In this document: positions 18,566 to 26,575 of the stretch, piece after piece | Numbering within the stretch: the stretch's first letter is position 1 | How the letters are laid out: each line of letters starts with the position of its first letter | Origin: Rubripirellula amarantea | GTDB lineage: Bacteria; Planctomycetota; Planctomycetia; Pirellulales; Pirellulaceae | Direction of reading: 5' to 3' | Assembly: GCF_007859865.1 (NCBI RefSeq) | Contig: NZ_SJPI01000001.1 | Location: forward strand, 124,001-188,000 | DNA length: 64,000 nt | Notes under the pieces: generated by a model | Told to the model about the DNA's origin: nothing | Database searches by the model: none | Seen by the model: only the letters and a program-made list of their open reading frames with translations | Made by a program: the position numbers and the translations under genes

Positions 18566-20320
18566 ATGGATCGCAACGACCAATCTAGCCAACCGCGACC
18601 TTCGCGTGAAAATCGAACGGGAGATTCGAGATCATCTGAATCTTGGGCCACCCTTACCCCGGCCGATCTGATTCGATCAGTATCTCGACGCTTGCCGAGC
18701 GTGCTTGTCACGACGTTATTGGTTGCCATCGCGGTCGCAGCGATCTTAGTTGCTTGGCCCAATCAATATTCCAGCGATGGAATGTTCTACGTTCGCCTTG
18801 GACGGGGTGCCGTTTCGATCGATCCGACGACCGAGCCTACCCGTTCGGTTTCTTTGCAGGAGAGTCGCACGTCGGAAGTGATGTCGATCTCGCAGATGCT
18901 CAACAGCCGCGAGATTGCCGACCGGGTCGTACGTACCGTTGGTGCACGAGCCATCAATCACCCTCGCAATTGGGTCGAACGCCTGACTCGAATCGCAAAC
19001 GAATCGTCGGCCGATGTGGAAGAGAACGACGAACGCATTAAGTACGAACATCAAATTGCTCACGAAGAGGCCGTCAAGAAGGTACTGAAGTCCGTCTCAA
19101 TCAACGTTCCTAAAGACAGCTACACAGTCTCGGTGACGGCAAAGGGCAGCGATCCTCTTTTGGCCCAACAAATCGTTCAAGCGTTCATGGACGAATACGG
19201 CGCCTACCATGTTGAAGCCCACCGTTCCAACGGCTCACTCGATTTCTTCGAAAAGCAAACCAAGGCTAGCCAGAGCGCCGCGTTGAATGCCAGAAAGGCT
19301 CTGCAGGAAGCTCGTGGTCAAATGGGCTGGCTCAGTTCGGAGTCGTCCGAAAAGGCACTCGGCGAACGAATCATCGAATTGGAATTGGCGCTCGACCAAG
19401 CTGAAAGCAGCTACGCCGAGTCGCAAAGCCGCACCGCCGCATTGAAACAACAGCTCGCTCAAGTTCAAGAATGGGTGCCGATGGAAGTTAGCCGTGTTGC
19501 AAACGAGGCTGCGTTTGGAATGCGAACCTATCTGTACGAAGCCCAGATGGAAGATGGCGAAAAGCTGTCCAAGGTAACTTCCAACCACCCTCGCTATAAA
19601 ATTCTGCAACAGAAGATCAACCAAGGAAACCAAATCGTCGACGCCGCTGGCGACGAGCGAGAGCAAACGACCGAAGCACTCAACCCGATTCGAATCAAGC
19701 TTGAATCAGAATTCCAAACCGCGTTCGCCGAAAACGCTGGACTGAAAAGCCGACTGGAATCACTGCAGGCGAGCATGGAACAAGCTAAGGCTGACCTGCG
19801 GCGTCTCAACGAAGATGCCATCAAGTTGGCAGAACTCAGCTGGACGGCCGACATCGCCGAAGAAAACTTCTTAGCTCACGCCAAAAGCTTGGAATCATCT
19901 CGCGTGACCCATGAATTGGACAAGCAAGAGATGTCCGACGTATCGGTGATCCAAAACGCTTCGCTTAACCTCAAGAAGGTTGGACCACCTCGCTTAGCAC
20001 TTGGCGTTGTCGGCATGATGCTTGGGTTCTGCATTGGCGTGCTTCAGGCTCTCATCCGCGACAACCCGATTGCCACCAGAGACGCCCAAGAGGTTTCCAC
20101 CGCACCGGAACAACGAGCTCGTCATTACGGCGAGGACGACAATGACTATTTCGTCACTCCACCTAAGAGAACGAACCGCGATGCACTCACTAGTGCTGAA
20201 CGAGAATTTGCCCAAGCTGATCAAGCGAGGCACGATTTGACCGTGCATTCCTCGAGTAAGCCTGGACCAGTTGTTAAAGGCGAAAAGAAACAAGACGAGT
20301 GGGTGTCTATGCCAAGGTAG
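18566..20320 (+). CDS. Wzz/GumC-type polysaccharide chain-length/export protein
   Basis: 584 residues. Two membrane segments frame a long periplasmic region: about 50-72 (VLVTTLLVAIAVAAILVAWP) and about 473-493 (LALGVVGMMLGFCIGVLQAL). Between them, the N-terminal Wzz domain has SMFYVRLGRG-like strands and NVPKDSYTVSVTAKGSDP, followed by about 200 residues of predicted coiled coil rich in Ala, Gln and Glu. The cytoplasmic C-terminus lacks a Walker-type tyrosine kinase domain and is hydrophilic. Such proteins regulate polymer length and bridge to the outer-membrane exporter. First gene of the exopolysaccharide cluster. Confidence 0.85.
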   Translation: MDRNDQSSQPRPSRENRTGDSRSSESWATLTPADLIRSVSRRLPSVLVTTLLVAIAVAAILVAWPNQYSSDGMFYVRLGRGAVSIDPTTEPTRSVSLQESRTSEVMSISQMLNSREIADRVVRTVGARAINHPRNWVERLTRIANESSADVEENDERIKYEHQIAHEEAVKKVLKSVSINVPKDSYTVSVTAKGSDPLLAQQIVQAFMDEYGAYHVEAHRSNGSLDFFEKQTKASQSAALNARKALQEARGQMGWLSSESSEKALGERIIELELALDQAESSYAESQSRTAALKQQLAQVQEWVPMEVSRVANEAAFGMRTYLYEAQMEDGEKLSKVTSNHPRYKILQQKINQGNQIVDAAGDEREQTTEALNPIRIKLESEFQTAFAENAGLKSRLESLQASMEQAKADLRRLNEDAIKLAELSWTADIAEENFLAHAKSLESSRVTHELDKQEMSDVSVIQNASLNLKKVGPPRLALGVVGMMLGFCIGVLQALIRDNPIATRDAQEVSTAPEQRARHYGEDDNDYFVTPPKRTNRDALTSAEREFAQADQARHDLTVHSSSKPGPVVKGEKKQDEWVSMPR

Positions 20321-20541
20321 AAATCAGTGATTGTTGATGGCCAATGCAAGTTCACCAGGGTGAACACGCTTTGGTCGCAGGAATAATTGATGACTGCCGA
20401 CGCACCCGATAGATGTGTTGACCAATTCATTTGCAGCTTTGTATTACACCATTGACCCTCAAGATGATGGTCCATTCATTACAGTATCCGTTCCGTCGCA
20501 AAGGGTTTTGTGCGGAGAGGGTGAAAAAGGTTTAACGAGAC

Positions 20542-21699
20542 GTGCTAGGAGCATTGATCACCGATTGGGCTGAGCGATTACCTCGGCTCAGCTACCGCGA
20601 CCCGTTGCTGTTAACAGCAACGCAGTTCAATCGCGAAGTCGCAAGAGAGCGAATTCGAGCGACTCGTCGTTCGTTCCCGTTTTGCGTCATCATGTTGGAA
20701 CTTGACGGAACTCAGCACCGTAAACGTCGCAGTCGCATGTTGGTTCGAATGCTGCATCGCAACCTGCGCATGACCGACCAAAAAGGGTTTATCGGCAAGG
20801 ACCGCTATGGAATCCTACTAGTTGATACACCGGAGATGGGTGGACGATCCGTAATGGATCGATTGACCCAGTTGGCTCACAAGCACGGCCTGCAAATCAC
20901 AATGAAGCTTAAGGTCCATGACCCGGATGGCTTCAGTCCTGATGAAGACCAGGACTCGCCTGGCGATGGCATGAGCAGTTTCGACGAAGATCTCGTCGCC
21001 TCGGGACGCCGGCGTGGCGATGACCAAAACTCGCGATGGTTACCCGTTGCGGGTGAAGTGGAAGTTACGACGGAAGATCCGATCGTGGGTCGACCGGCAA
21101 TTCGAATGGCCGCTAAACGGACGCTCGACATTGTCGGCGCCAGTGTCGGCTTGATCCTTACCGGTCCCGTGGTGCTGGCGGCTATGTACGCGATTCGTCG
21201 CCAGGACGGTGGGTCGCCGATATTCACGCAAACCCGAGAAGGACTTCGCGGAAAGCCGTTCACGATCTTCAAGTTGCGCACGATGGTGATCAACGCGGAA
21301 GCCTCACAGGCGGAACTGCGTTCGCAAAGCCACCGTGATGGACCGGCATTCAAGATTTCACACGACCCGCGAGTCACCAAAGTTGGGCAGTTTCTTCGCA
21401 AGACTTGTATCGACGAACTTCCACAGCTTTGGAATGTCTTGATTGGTGATATGTCATTGGTAGGTCCTCGTCCACTTCCGTGGCACGAAAGCCGCGCCTG
21501 CGTGCCATGGCACCGACGCCGGTTAGACGTGCGTCCAGGAATGACTTGCTATTGGCAGGTGGAAAAGGACAAGGTCGAAACGTTCGACGATTGGATGCGA
21601 TTGGACCTGCGTTACCTCGAGCAAGTTAGCATATTGGAAGACTTACGCTTGATTGCCAAGACGGTCGTGGTTCCCATGACCGGTCGCGGGAGCGAGTAA
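20542..21699 (+). CDS. priming sugar transferase with N-terminal degenerate GGDEF-like domain
   Basis: 385 residues from GTG 20542. Residues about 180-385 are a bacterial sugar transferase: KRTLDIVGASVGLILTGPVV (membrane segment), PIFTQTREGLRGKPFTIFKLRTM, CIDELPQLWNVLIGDMSLVGPRP and PGMTCYWQV. It transfers a sugar-phosphate to undecaprenyl phosphate. Residues about 20-130 look like a worn GGDEF fold: RERIRATRRSFPFCVIMLELDG, then a spacer, then IGKDRYGILL where active enzymes have RxGGDEFxxLL. The signature residues are lost, so no cyclase activity is expected; a regulatory role is possible. Starts 221 bp after the Wzz-like gene. Confidence 0.83.
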   Translation: MLGALITDWAERLPRLSYRDPLLLTATQFNREVARERIRATRRSFPFCVIMLELDGTQHRKRRSRMLVRMLHRNLRMTDQKGFIGKDRYGILLVDTPEMGGRSVMDRLTQLAHKHGLQITMKLKVHDPDGFSPDEDQDSPGDGMSSFDEDLVASGRRRGDDQNSRWLPVAGEVEVTTEDPIVGRPAIRMAAKRTLDIVGASVGLILTGPVVLAAMYAIRRQDGGSPIFTQTREGLRGKPFTIFKLRTMVINAEASQAELRSQSHRDGPAFKISHDPRVTKVGQFLRKTCIDELPQLWNVLIGDMSLVGPRPLPWHESRACVPWHRRRLDVRPGMTCYWQVEKDKVETFDDWMRLDLRYLEQVSILEDLRLIAKTVVVPMTGRGSE

Positions 21700-21702
21700 A
21701 AC

Positions 21703-22944
21703 GTGACGTTGACTGAGCAGCAGCACTTGCGATCGACTCAACACGAGTCGCATGCAATCATTGATGCACGCGTTGTCTTTTTGACGCACTACATCCCGCT
21801 GTACCAAGTTCGGGTATTGCAGTCGATTGCTAGGCGTGTGCGTGATTTTCAAATCCTGCTTAGCACCCCCATAGAACCTAACCGTGATTTTCAACCGGAC
21901 TGGTCCGGTCTAAACGTGACGGTTCAAAACTCTTGGACGTTTCGCCGACGATGGCGACATCGGACCGCTGGTTTCGACGATCAGCTCTACGTCCACTTCC
22001 CGTACGACACGATGTCACGCCTACGGGAATTGAAACCAGATGTAGTGATGTCTCTTGAATTAGGTGCCCGATCCGCGGGGGCGGCGATGTATTGCCGCCG
22101 ACACCCCGAATCGAAACTTGTCTTATGCACCTACATGAGCCAACGAACCGAACAGGGACGCGGACTCCTGCGCCGCCAACTTCGCAAACAACTGCTCAAG
22201 TCGGCTGACGCGGTCACGTACAACGGTCCATCGTGCAGGGAATACTTGAGTGAATTCGGTGTTCCAAGCAAGCGCCTCTTTCATCTGCCTTACGCGGCAG
22301 ACGACCGAACAATTTATGACGGACCTGTGGAACGCGACGAAGAAAGCTCTCGCTATCGACTACTCGTCGTCGGCCAACTGAACGAGCGCAAAGGCGTTTG
22401 CCGACTACTAACCCAACTCGAAGATTATTGCCGAAGGCGTTCACACCGACAGATCGAAGTTATTTTCGCGGGTGACGGACCATTAAGAGGCAAGCTTGAA
22501 TCTTTCGCTGCTGGCGATGGTCATGATCTTCCTAACCTCAAGGTCAAAGTACTTGGCAACGTGCCCGCCAACGATCTAGCAGTCTGGATGCTTAGATGTG
22601 GCGCCATGATTGCACCGACGCTTGCTGACGAATGGATGCTAGTTGTCAATGAAGCCCTGCATGCAGGAGTCCCCGTCATTGGCAGTATTCACTCCCAAGC
22701 CGTGACGACGCTGATTCAATCGGGAAAGAACGGCTGGACTTATGATCCGATGCAAGACGGATCACTAGCATTGGCATTGGAGAGTTACTTCAGCGAATCT
22801 GATGACGCGATCGCATGCATGCGATACACGTGTCGCCAATCGGTTGATCAGCGAACACCAGACTGGGCCGCTTCGGGTGGGATCAGGGCGATACAAAGCG
22901 TATTGCATCACCAAAAGTCACCCCAAACCGAGACGCAAGCGTGA
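21703..22944 (+). CDS. glycosyltransferase family 4
   Basis: 413 residues from GTG 21703, 3 bp after the sugar transferase stop. The C-terminal half has the GT4 nucleotide-sugar site: YRLLVVGQLNERKGVCRLL, then VIFAGDGPLRGKLE, and the ending AGVPVIGSIHSQAV in place of the common GxPVIAS. The acidic motif normally written EGFGLVxxEA reads DEWMLVVNEALHAG here. It probably adds a sugar to the lipid-linked intermediate at the inner face of the membrane. Donor and acceptor cannot be deduced. Confidence 0.87.
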   Translation: MTLTEQQHLRSTQHESHAIIDARVVFLTHYIPLYQVRVLQSIARRVRDFQILLSTPIEPNRDFQPDWSGLNVTVQNSWTFRRRWRHRTAGFDDQLYVHFPYDTMSRLRELKPDVVMSLELGARSAGAAMYCRRHPESKLVLCTYMSQRTEQGRGLLRRQLRKQLLKSADAVTYNGPSCREYLSEFGVPSKRLFHLPYAADDRTIYDGPVERDEESSRYRLLVVGQLNERKGVCRLLTQLEDYCRRRSHRQIEVIFAGDGPLRGKLESFAAGDGHDLPNLKVKVLGNVPANDLAVWMLRCGAMIAPTLADEWMLVVNEALHAGVPVIGSIHSQAVTTLIQSGKNGWTYDPMQDGSLALALESYFSESDDAIACMRYTCRQSVDQRTPDWAASGGIRAIQSVLHHQKSPQTETQA

Positions 22945-24002
22945 ACAATGCGTCCCCTACCGCGAAGTCTCAATCTCGATCGGTTGCAAGTCTATCAATG
23001 GACTTGGACAACAAGTGGGCCTACCTGCGAGCCGCGGGAAATCCAGATTGGCAAACACGCCCGGGTTACCTTCCGATCGTCATCGATCGGATTGTTGAGA
23101 TGCTCGGGGAACTCAACTTACCGCTCACCGTGTTCACGGTGGGACGCGACCTAGTAGAAGACGAGGACTGCGTTGCCATCAAATCGTTTGATCGCATGCC
23201 TCGCTGGGAACCAGCCAATCATTCGCTCAATCATTTGCCATGGATGCATACCATGGAATCATCGGAAATCGCTGACGAGATCGAGGTCACCGATGCTCGG
23301 ATTCGTGAAGTCACGGGACGTCGACCGCTTGGGTTTCGCGGTCCAGGCTTTAGTTGCCCGGACGAAGTCTTGAGTGTTCTTTCTCGAAATGATTACGTTT
23401 ACGACGCCTCGATTTTCCCGACCTCGATTGCGCCGATCGCTCGCGCGGTGTTTCTGATGAAAACCGATCTGCAGGGTGCAGAAAAGGAAAGAGCCAAGAA
23501 GCTTTACGGCGGGTTCGATTCACTTCGCCATCCCAACCATCCGTTCGAACGAAACATTGCCGGTCATAGCTTGTGGGAAATGCCGGTAACCGTGATGCCG
23601 TTTACTCGCACTCCAATTCACTTCAGCTACTTTACCTTTTTAGCCAGCTTTTCGACGTTGGCAGCAAAGTCTTATTTTCGCACGGCGCTTTGGCTATGCA
23701 AAGTCACCGGCACGGCACCGTCGCTACTGTTGCATCCTCCCGACTTCATGGGTCGCGAAGACGACAGCGACTTGGCTTACTTCCCTGGCATGAAAATGCA
23801 GCGCCGAGACAAGTTGGCGATTGTTCGTTGGGCACTGGAACTTTATTCAACACAGTTTGATGTCCGTTGCATGATCGATGCGCTACGCACATTTGACCCG
23901 GCGGTTGACCCCGATGCCGCACAACTTGGCCACTCTCGTGCCACCGGAAACAACATCGCAACTTCAACGGGCCAACTCGCCCAGTCACCTTCCTTCCAAT
24001 GA
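22941..24002 (+). CDS. polysaccharide deacetylase (NodB-like)
   Basis: 353 residues from GTG 22941; its GTGA overlaps the stop of the GT4 gene, so the two are coupled. NodB motifs can be followed: motif 1 as LSMDLDNKW (usual TFDD), motif 2 as ANHSLNHLPW with both metal-binding histidines, motif 3 as FRGPGFSCP, and motif 5 as LLLHPPDF with the catalytic histidine. There is no signal peptide, so it should act on cytoplasmic or membrane-bound precursors, like the deacetylases found in exosortase-linked exopolysaccharide loci. The segment between motifs 3 and 5 is long and includes a hydrophobic stretch near residue 240. Confidence 0.84.
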   Translation: MNNASPTAKSQSRSVASLSMDLDNKWAYLRAAGNPDWQTRPGYLPIVIDRIVEMLGELNLPLTVFTVGRDLVEDEDCVAIKSFDRMPRWEPANHSLNHLPWMHTMESSEIADEIEVTDARIREVTGRRPLGFRGPGFSCPDEVLSVLSRNDYVYDASIFPTSIAPIARAVFLMKTDLQGAEKERAKKLYGGFDSLRHPNHPFERNIAGHSLWEMPVTVMPFTRTPIHFSYFTFLASFSTLAAKSYFRTALWLCKVTGTAPSLLLHPPDFMGREDDSDLAYFPGMKMQRRDKLAIVRWALELYSTQFDVRCMIDALRTFDPAVDPDAAQLGHSRATGNNIATSTGQLAQSPSFQ

Positions 24003-24046
24003 AGTACCTGAGCCAGTAATGTCCTGGCCAAATTAAGTGAAATATC

Positions 24047-24856
24047 ATGTTAGATCTTGGCAAACGAAATGTCTTAGGCATCGGCGTCAATGCGATCGAT
24101 TACGAAGCAGCCGTCGCCAAAGTGATCGAAGCAGGCCGCTCGCGATCTCCGATGGCCGTGACCGCGCTCGCCGTTCACGGTGTTATGACTGGCGTTAGTG
24201 ACAAAGCGCATAAGTATCGCCTTAACCAGTTCGACCTTGTTTGCCCTGATGGCCAGCCCGTCCGATGGGCTCTCAACCGATTGCATGGTTGCGATTTGAA
24301 TGATCGAGTTTATGGCCCCGAACTGACGTTGCGGCTGTGTGAAGCGGCCGCCAAAGAGGACGATGTTCCGGTGTATTTATTTGGTGCCACCGAAGAAATG
24401 CTCGACCAGTTTGCTGAACGTCTTTGTGAGAAGTTCCCTGGATTGAAGATAGCGGGTCGCAAGGCGTCGCGGTTCCGCACGCTCAACGAGCAAGAACGCG
24501 ATGAACTGGCTGCCGAGATTAACGCCAGTGGCGCCGGCATGTGTTTCGTTGGACTGGGCTGCCCGCGACAGGAGGTCTTCGCTTATGAGATGCGAGATCG
24601 TGTTCGAATGCCCTTGATTGCCGTCGGTGCCGCATTCGCATTCCATGCTGGCATGCTTGAGCAAGCCCCAGCTTGGATGCAAAGAAACGGCTTGGAATGG
24701 TTCTTTCGGCTCACTCGCGAACCTGGTCGTTTGTGGAAGCGTTACTCGACCACCAACCCTGCCTTTGCGTCCCTCGCAATCTTGCAGAAATTGAAGCTCT
24801 ACGCGGCCCGCACAGATTCTGGCGTGCCACCAACCGAAGAAGTCAGGTTTGGCTAG
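24047..24856 (+). CDS. WecG/TagA/CpsF-family glycosyltransferase
   Basis: 269 residues. Family signatures: NVLGIGVNAIDYEAAV at the N-terminus, FDLVCPDGQPVRWALN (the conserved Asp-Gly pair), YGPELTLRLCEAAA, VYLFGATEEML, and CFVGLGCPRQEVFAYEMR followed by GVGAAFAFHAG-like IAVGAAFAFHAGMLEQAP. The family moves N-acetylmannosamine(uronate) or a related sugar onto a lipid-linked acceptor, usually second in assembly. Last gene of the 18566-24856 cluster, 44 bp after the deacetylase. Confidence 0.92.
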   Translation: MLDLGKRNVLGIGVNAIDYEAAVAKVIEAGRSRSPMAVTALAVHGVMTGVSDKAHKYRLNQFDLVCPDGQPVRWALNRLHGCDLNDRVYGPELTLRLCEAAAKEDDVPVYLFGATEEMLDQFAERLCEKFPGLKIAGRKASRFRTLNEQERDELAAEINASGAGMCFVGLGCPRQEVFAYEMRDRVRMPLIAVGAAFAFHAGMLEQAPAWMQRNGLEWFFRLTREPGRLWKRYSTTNPAFASLAILQKLKLYAARTDSGVPPTEEVRFG

Positions 24857-24938
24857 ACGTTTTTAGGTATGCTGGGATAAGATTTGCGATTCAGGCCTGA
24901 CGCCTGCCCCGCCTATAACCCTTAGCCCACCGACCAAG

Positions 24939-25988
24939 ATGCCTACCTCATTCCGTTATTTGCTGCCCGCTGGATTAGCTCTCGCCTGCCTCGTTGCTGT
25001 TGCCATGAAGGTCAGCGACCCACCGGCGGTGCAAATGCAGACGTTTGCGGAAAACTTCTTAGCTTCGCTAGATGAGACTCAATCCGCCAAAGCGACGATG
25101 CCCTACGATTCACCTAAGCGAGTCGGCTGGCACTTCATCCCGATGAAGGACCGCAAGGGCCTCACCCTTGGCGAGATGGATGATGCTCAACGCACCGCTG
25201 CACTTCGACTCGTTCGAGCCGCACTTAGCGAAGCCGGCTACGACAAAACCAACAAGATCATGACACTCGAGCGCACGCTGCGTATCCTCGAAGGTGAAGG
25301 ACGCACATGGCCACGCGATCACAACCTCTACTATGTCACCGTGTTTGGTACCCCATCAAACCAGGGCGTTTGGGGTCTCAGCTTCGAAGGTCACCACCTT
25401 TCGCTCAACTTCGTATGTCGCGACGGCAATATCGTTGACAGTACACCGCAGTTCTTCGCAACGAATCCTGCGATCATCATGAATGATGTGGTCGCGCCGG
25501 AAGGTGAAACGGTGCTCGGTAAAGGAACACGTGTCTTACGTGACGAAGAAGAGTATGCGTTCAAGATTGTGCAATCGCTGACTGAATCTCAATTGGCAAC
25601 TGCCGTCATCGACGAAACAGCACCTCAAGAGATTCGGTTTGCCGGTGAAGCGCAACCGAGCGTCGGCGATCCAGAAGGCATCCCGTTTGACCAACTCGAT
25701 AAAGACCAGCAGAAAACCTTGAAGGATTTGATCGAAGTCTATGTTGGCGCAGTTGCCGATAGCGCCGCAGATGACCGCCGCAAGATCATCGAAAGCGATG
25801 GTTGGAACAACGTGCATTTCGCATGGGCCGGGGCAAAGAAGCCAGGCATTGGTCACTACTACCGAGTTCGCGGTAAGAGCTTCTTGATTGAGTTCATCAA
25901 CACGCAGCCCGATGCAATGGGTAATCCAGCCAATCACATTCACTGCGTCTATCGTGACCTAACCGGTGACTTCGACTTAGCTCTTTAG
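24939..25988 (+). CDS. DUF3500 family protein
   Basis: 349 residues. An N-terminal hydrophobic segment (PAGLALACLVAVAM) suggests export. The following FLASLDETQSAKATMPYDSPKRVGWHF, LTLGEMDDAQRTAALRLVRAAL and YYVTVFGTP ... WGLSFEGHHLSLNF match the widespread DUF3500 family, for which I know no established function. It follows the WecG-like gene by 82 bp in the same direction and could be the last member of that transcript, but its content gives no link to polysaccharide synthesis. Confidence 0.85.
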   Translation: MPTSFRYLLPAGLALACLVAVAMKVSDPPAVQMQTFAENFLASLDETQSAKATMPYDSPKRVGWHFIPMKDRKGLTLGEMDDAQRTAALRLVRAALSEAGYDKTNKIMTLERTLRILEGEGRTWPRDHNLYYVTVFGTPSNQGVWGLSFEGHHLSLNFVCRDGNIVDSTPQFFATNPAIIMNDVVAPEGETVLGKGTRVLRDEEEYAFKIVQSLTESQLATAVIDETAPQEIRFAGEAQPSVGDPEGIPFDQLDKDQQKTLKDLIEVYVGAVADSAADDRRKIIESDGWNNVHFAWAGAKKPGIGHYYRVRGKSFLIEFINTQPDAMGNPANHIHCVYRDLTGDFDLAL

Positions 25989-26079
25989 GCTTTGAGTGTG
26001 ACAGATCTTAGGGACGCGGTTTGCCTTGGAGCGATAATAAGTCAACGACTGATTGCTTTCCTTCAACCGATGCCGTCCT

Positions 26080-26478
26080 ATGTTGTCTTTTCTAAAGCAC
26101 CTGCAAGAACGCTGGAACGACTGGTGTGGCGATCGAGAAATGGAGATGGCGATCCGTCGCTCACTCAGCGAAAACGGATACTTTGGTCAAACAGCGAAGC
26201 TAAAGAACGTTCGCTGTGTTGCCGTTCAGCGACCCGGCTGGCTTCAAGTATTTCGCTTTGAAGCAACGGCTCGCGTCCGCTTAGAAGTTGATGACGATGC
26301 TCCAGAGCCGGACCCCGTCTATGACGAACTATTTGGACTGGTGCGCGACGACATTCGCCACAACATCAACACCATTCGAGTGTTCAATCAGGAAGCCGAA
26401 CGCAAAGAGCTATTTGCCCGCTGGAGCGAGGGCCTGATTTGCTTACGTGGTGCTCACGGGCTTTCGCCCCCGACCTGA
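26080..26478 (+). CDS. conserved hypothetical protein, about 132 residues
   Basis: Start taken at ATG 26080 (MLSFLKHLQERWNDW); an in-frame start nine codons earlier is possible. The protein is hydrophilic, with no signal peptide, membrane segment or known motif. It has an acidic stretch VDDDAPEPDP in the middle, followed by a helical segment with Asp, Arg and Asn. Codon use resembles the neighbouring genes and the frame is not a shadow of another gene, so I take it as real. I do not recognise a family. Confidence 0.6.
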   Translation: MLSFLKHLQERWNDWCGDREMEMAIRRSLSENGYFGQTAKLKNVRCVAVQRPGWLQVFRFEATARVRLEVDDDAPEPDPVYDELFGLVRDDIRHNINTIRVFNQEAERKELFARWSEGLICLRGAHGLSPPT

Positions 26479-26528
26479 CATCGGAAAAACTTGGCCCATC
26501 CGATAGAATCAATGAGCTACTGTCTCGC

Positions 26529-26564
26529 CCTCCCATTCCGATTCTGCCTCCCATTCCGATTCTG
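26529..26564. repeat. perfect 18-bp tandem duplication upstream of the M28 peptidase gene
   Basis: CCTCCCATTCCGATTCTG stands at 26529-26546 and is repeated exactly at 26547-26564, ending 11 bp before the start codon of the M28 peptidase gene. It may be a recent slippage duplication in the leader, or a paired binding site. Confidence 0.9.
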
Positions 26565-26575
26565 ATGGACCGAAG

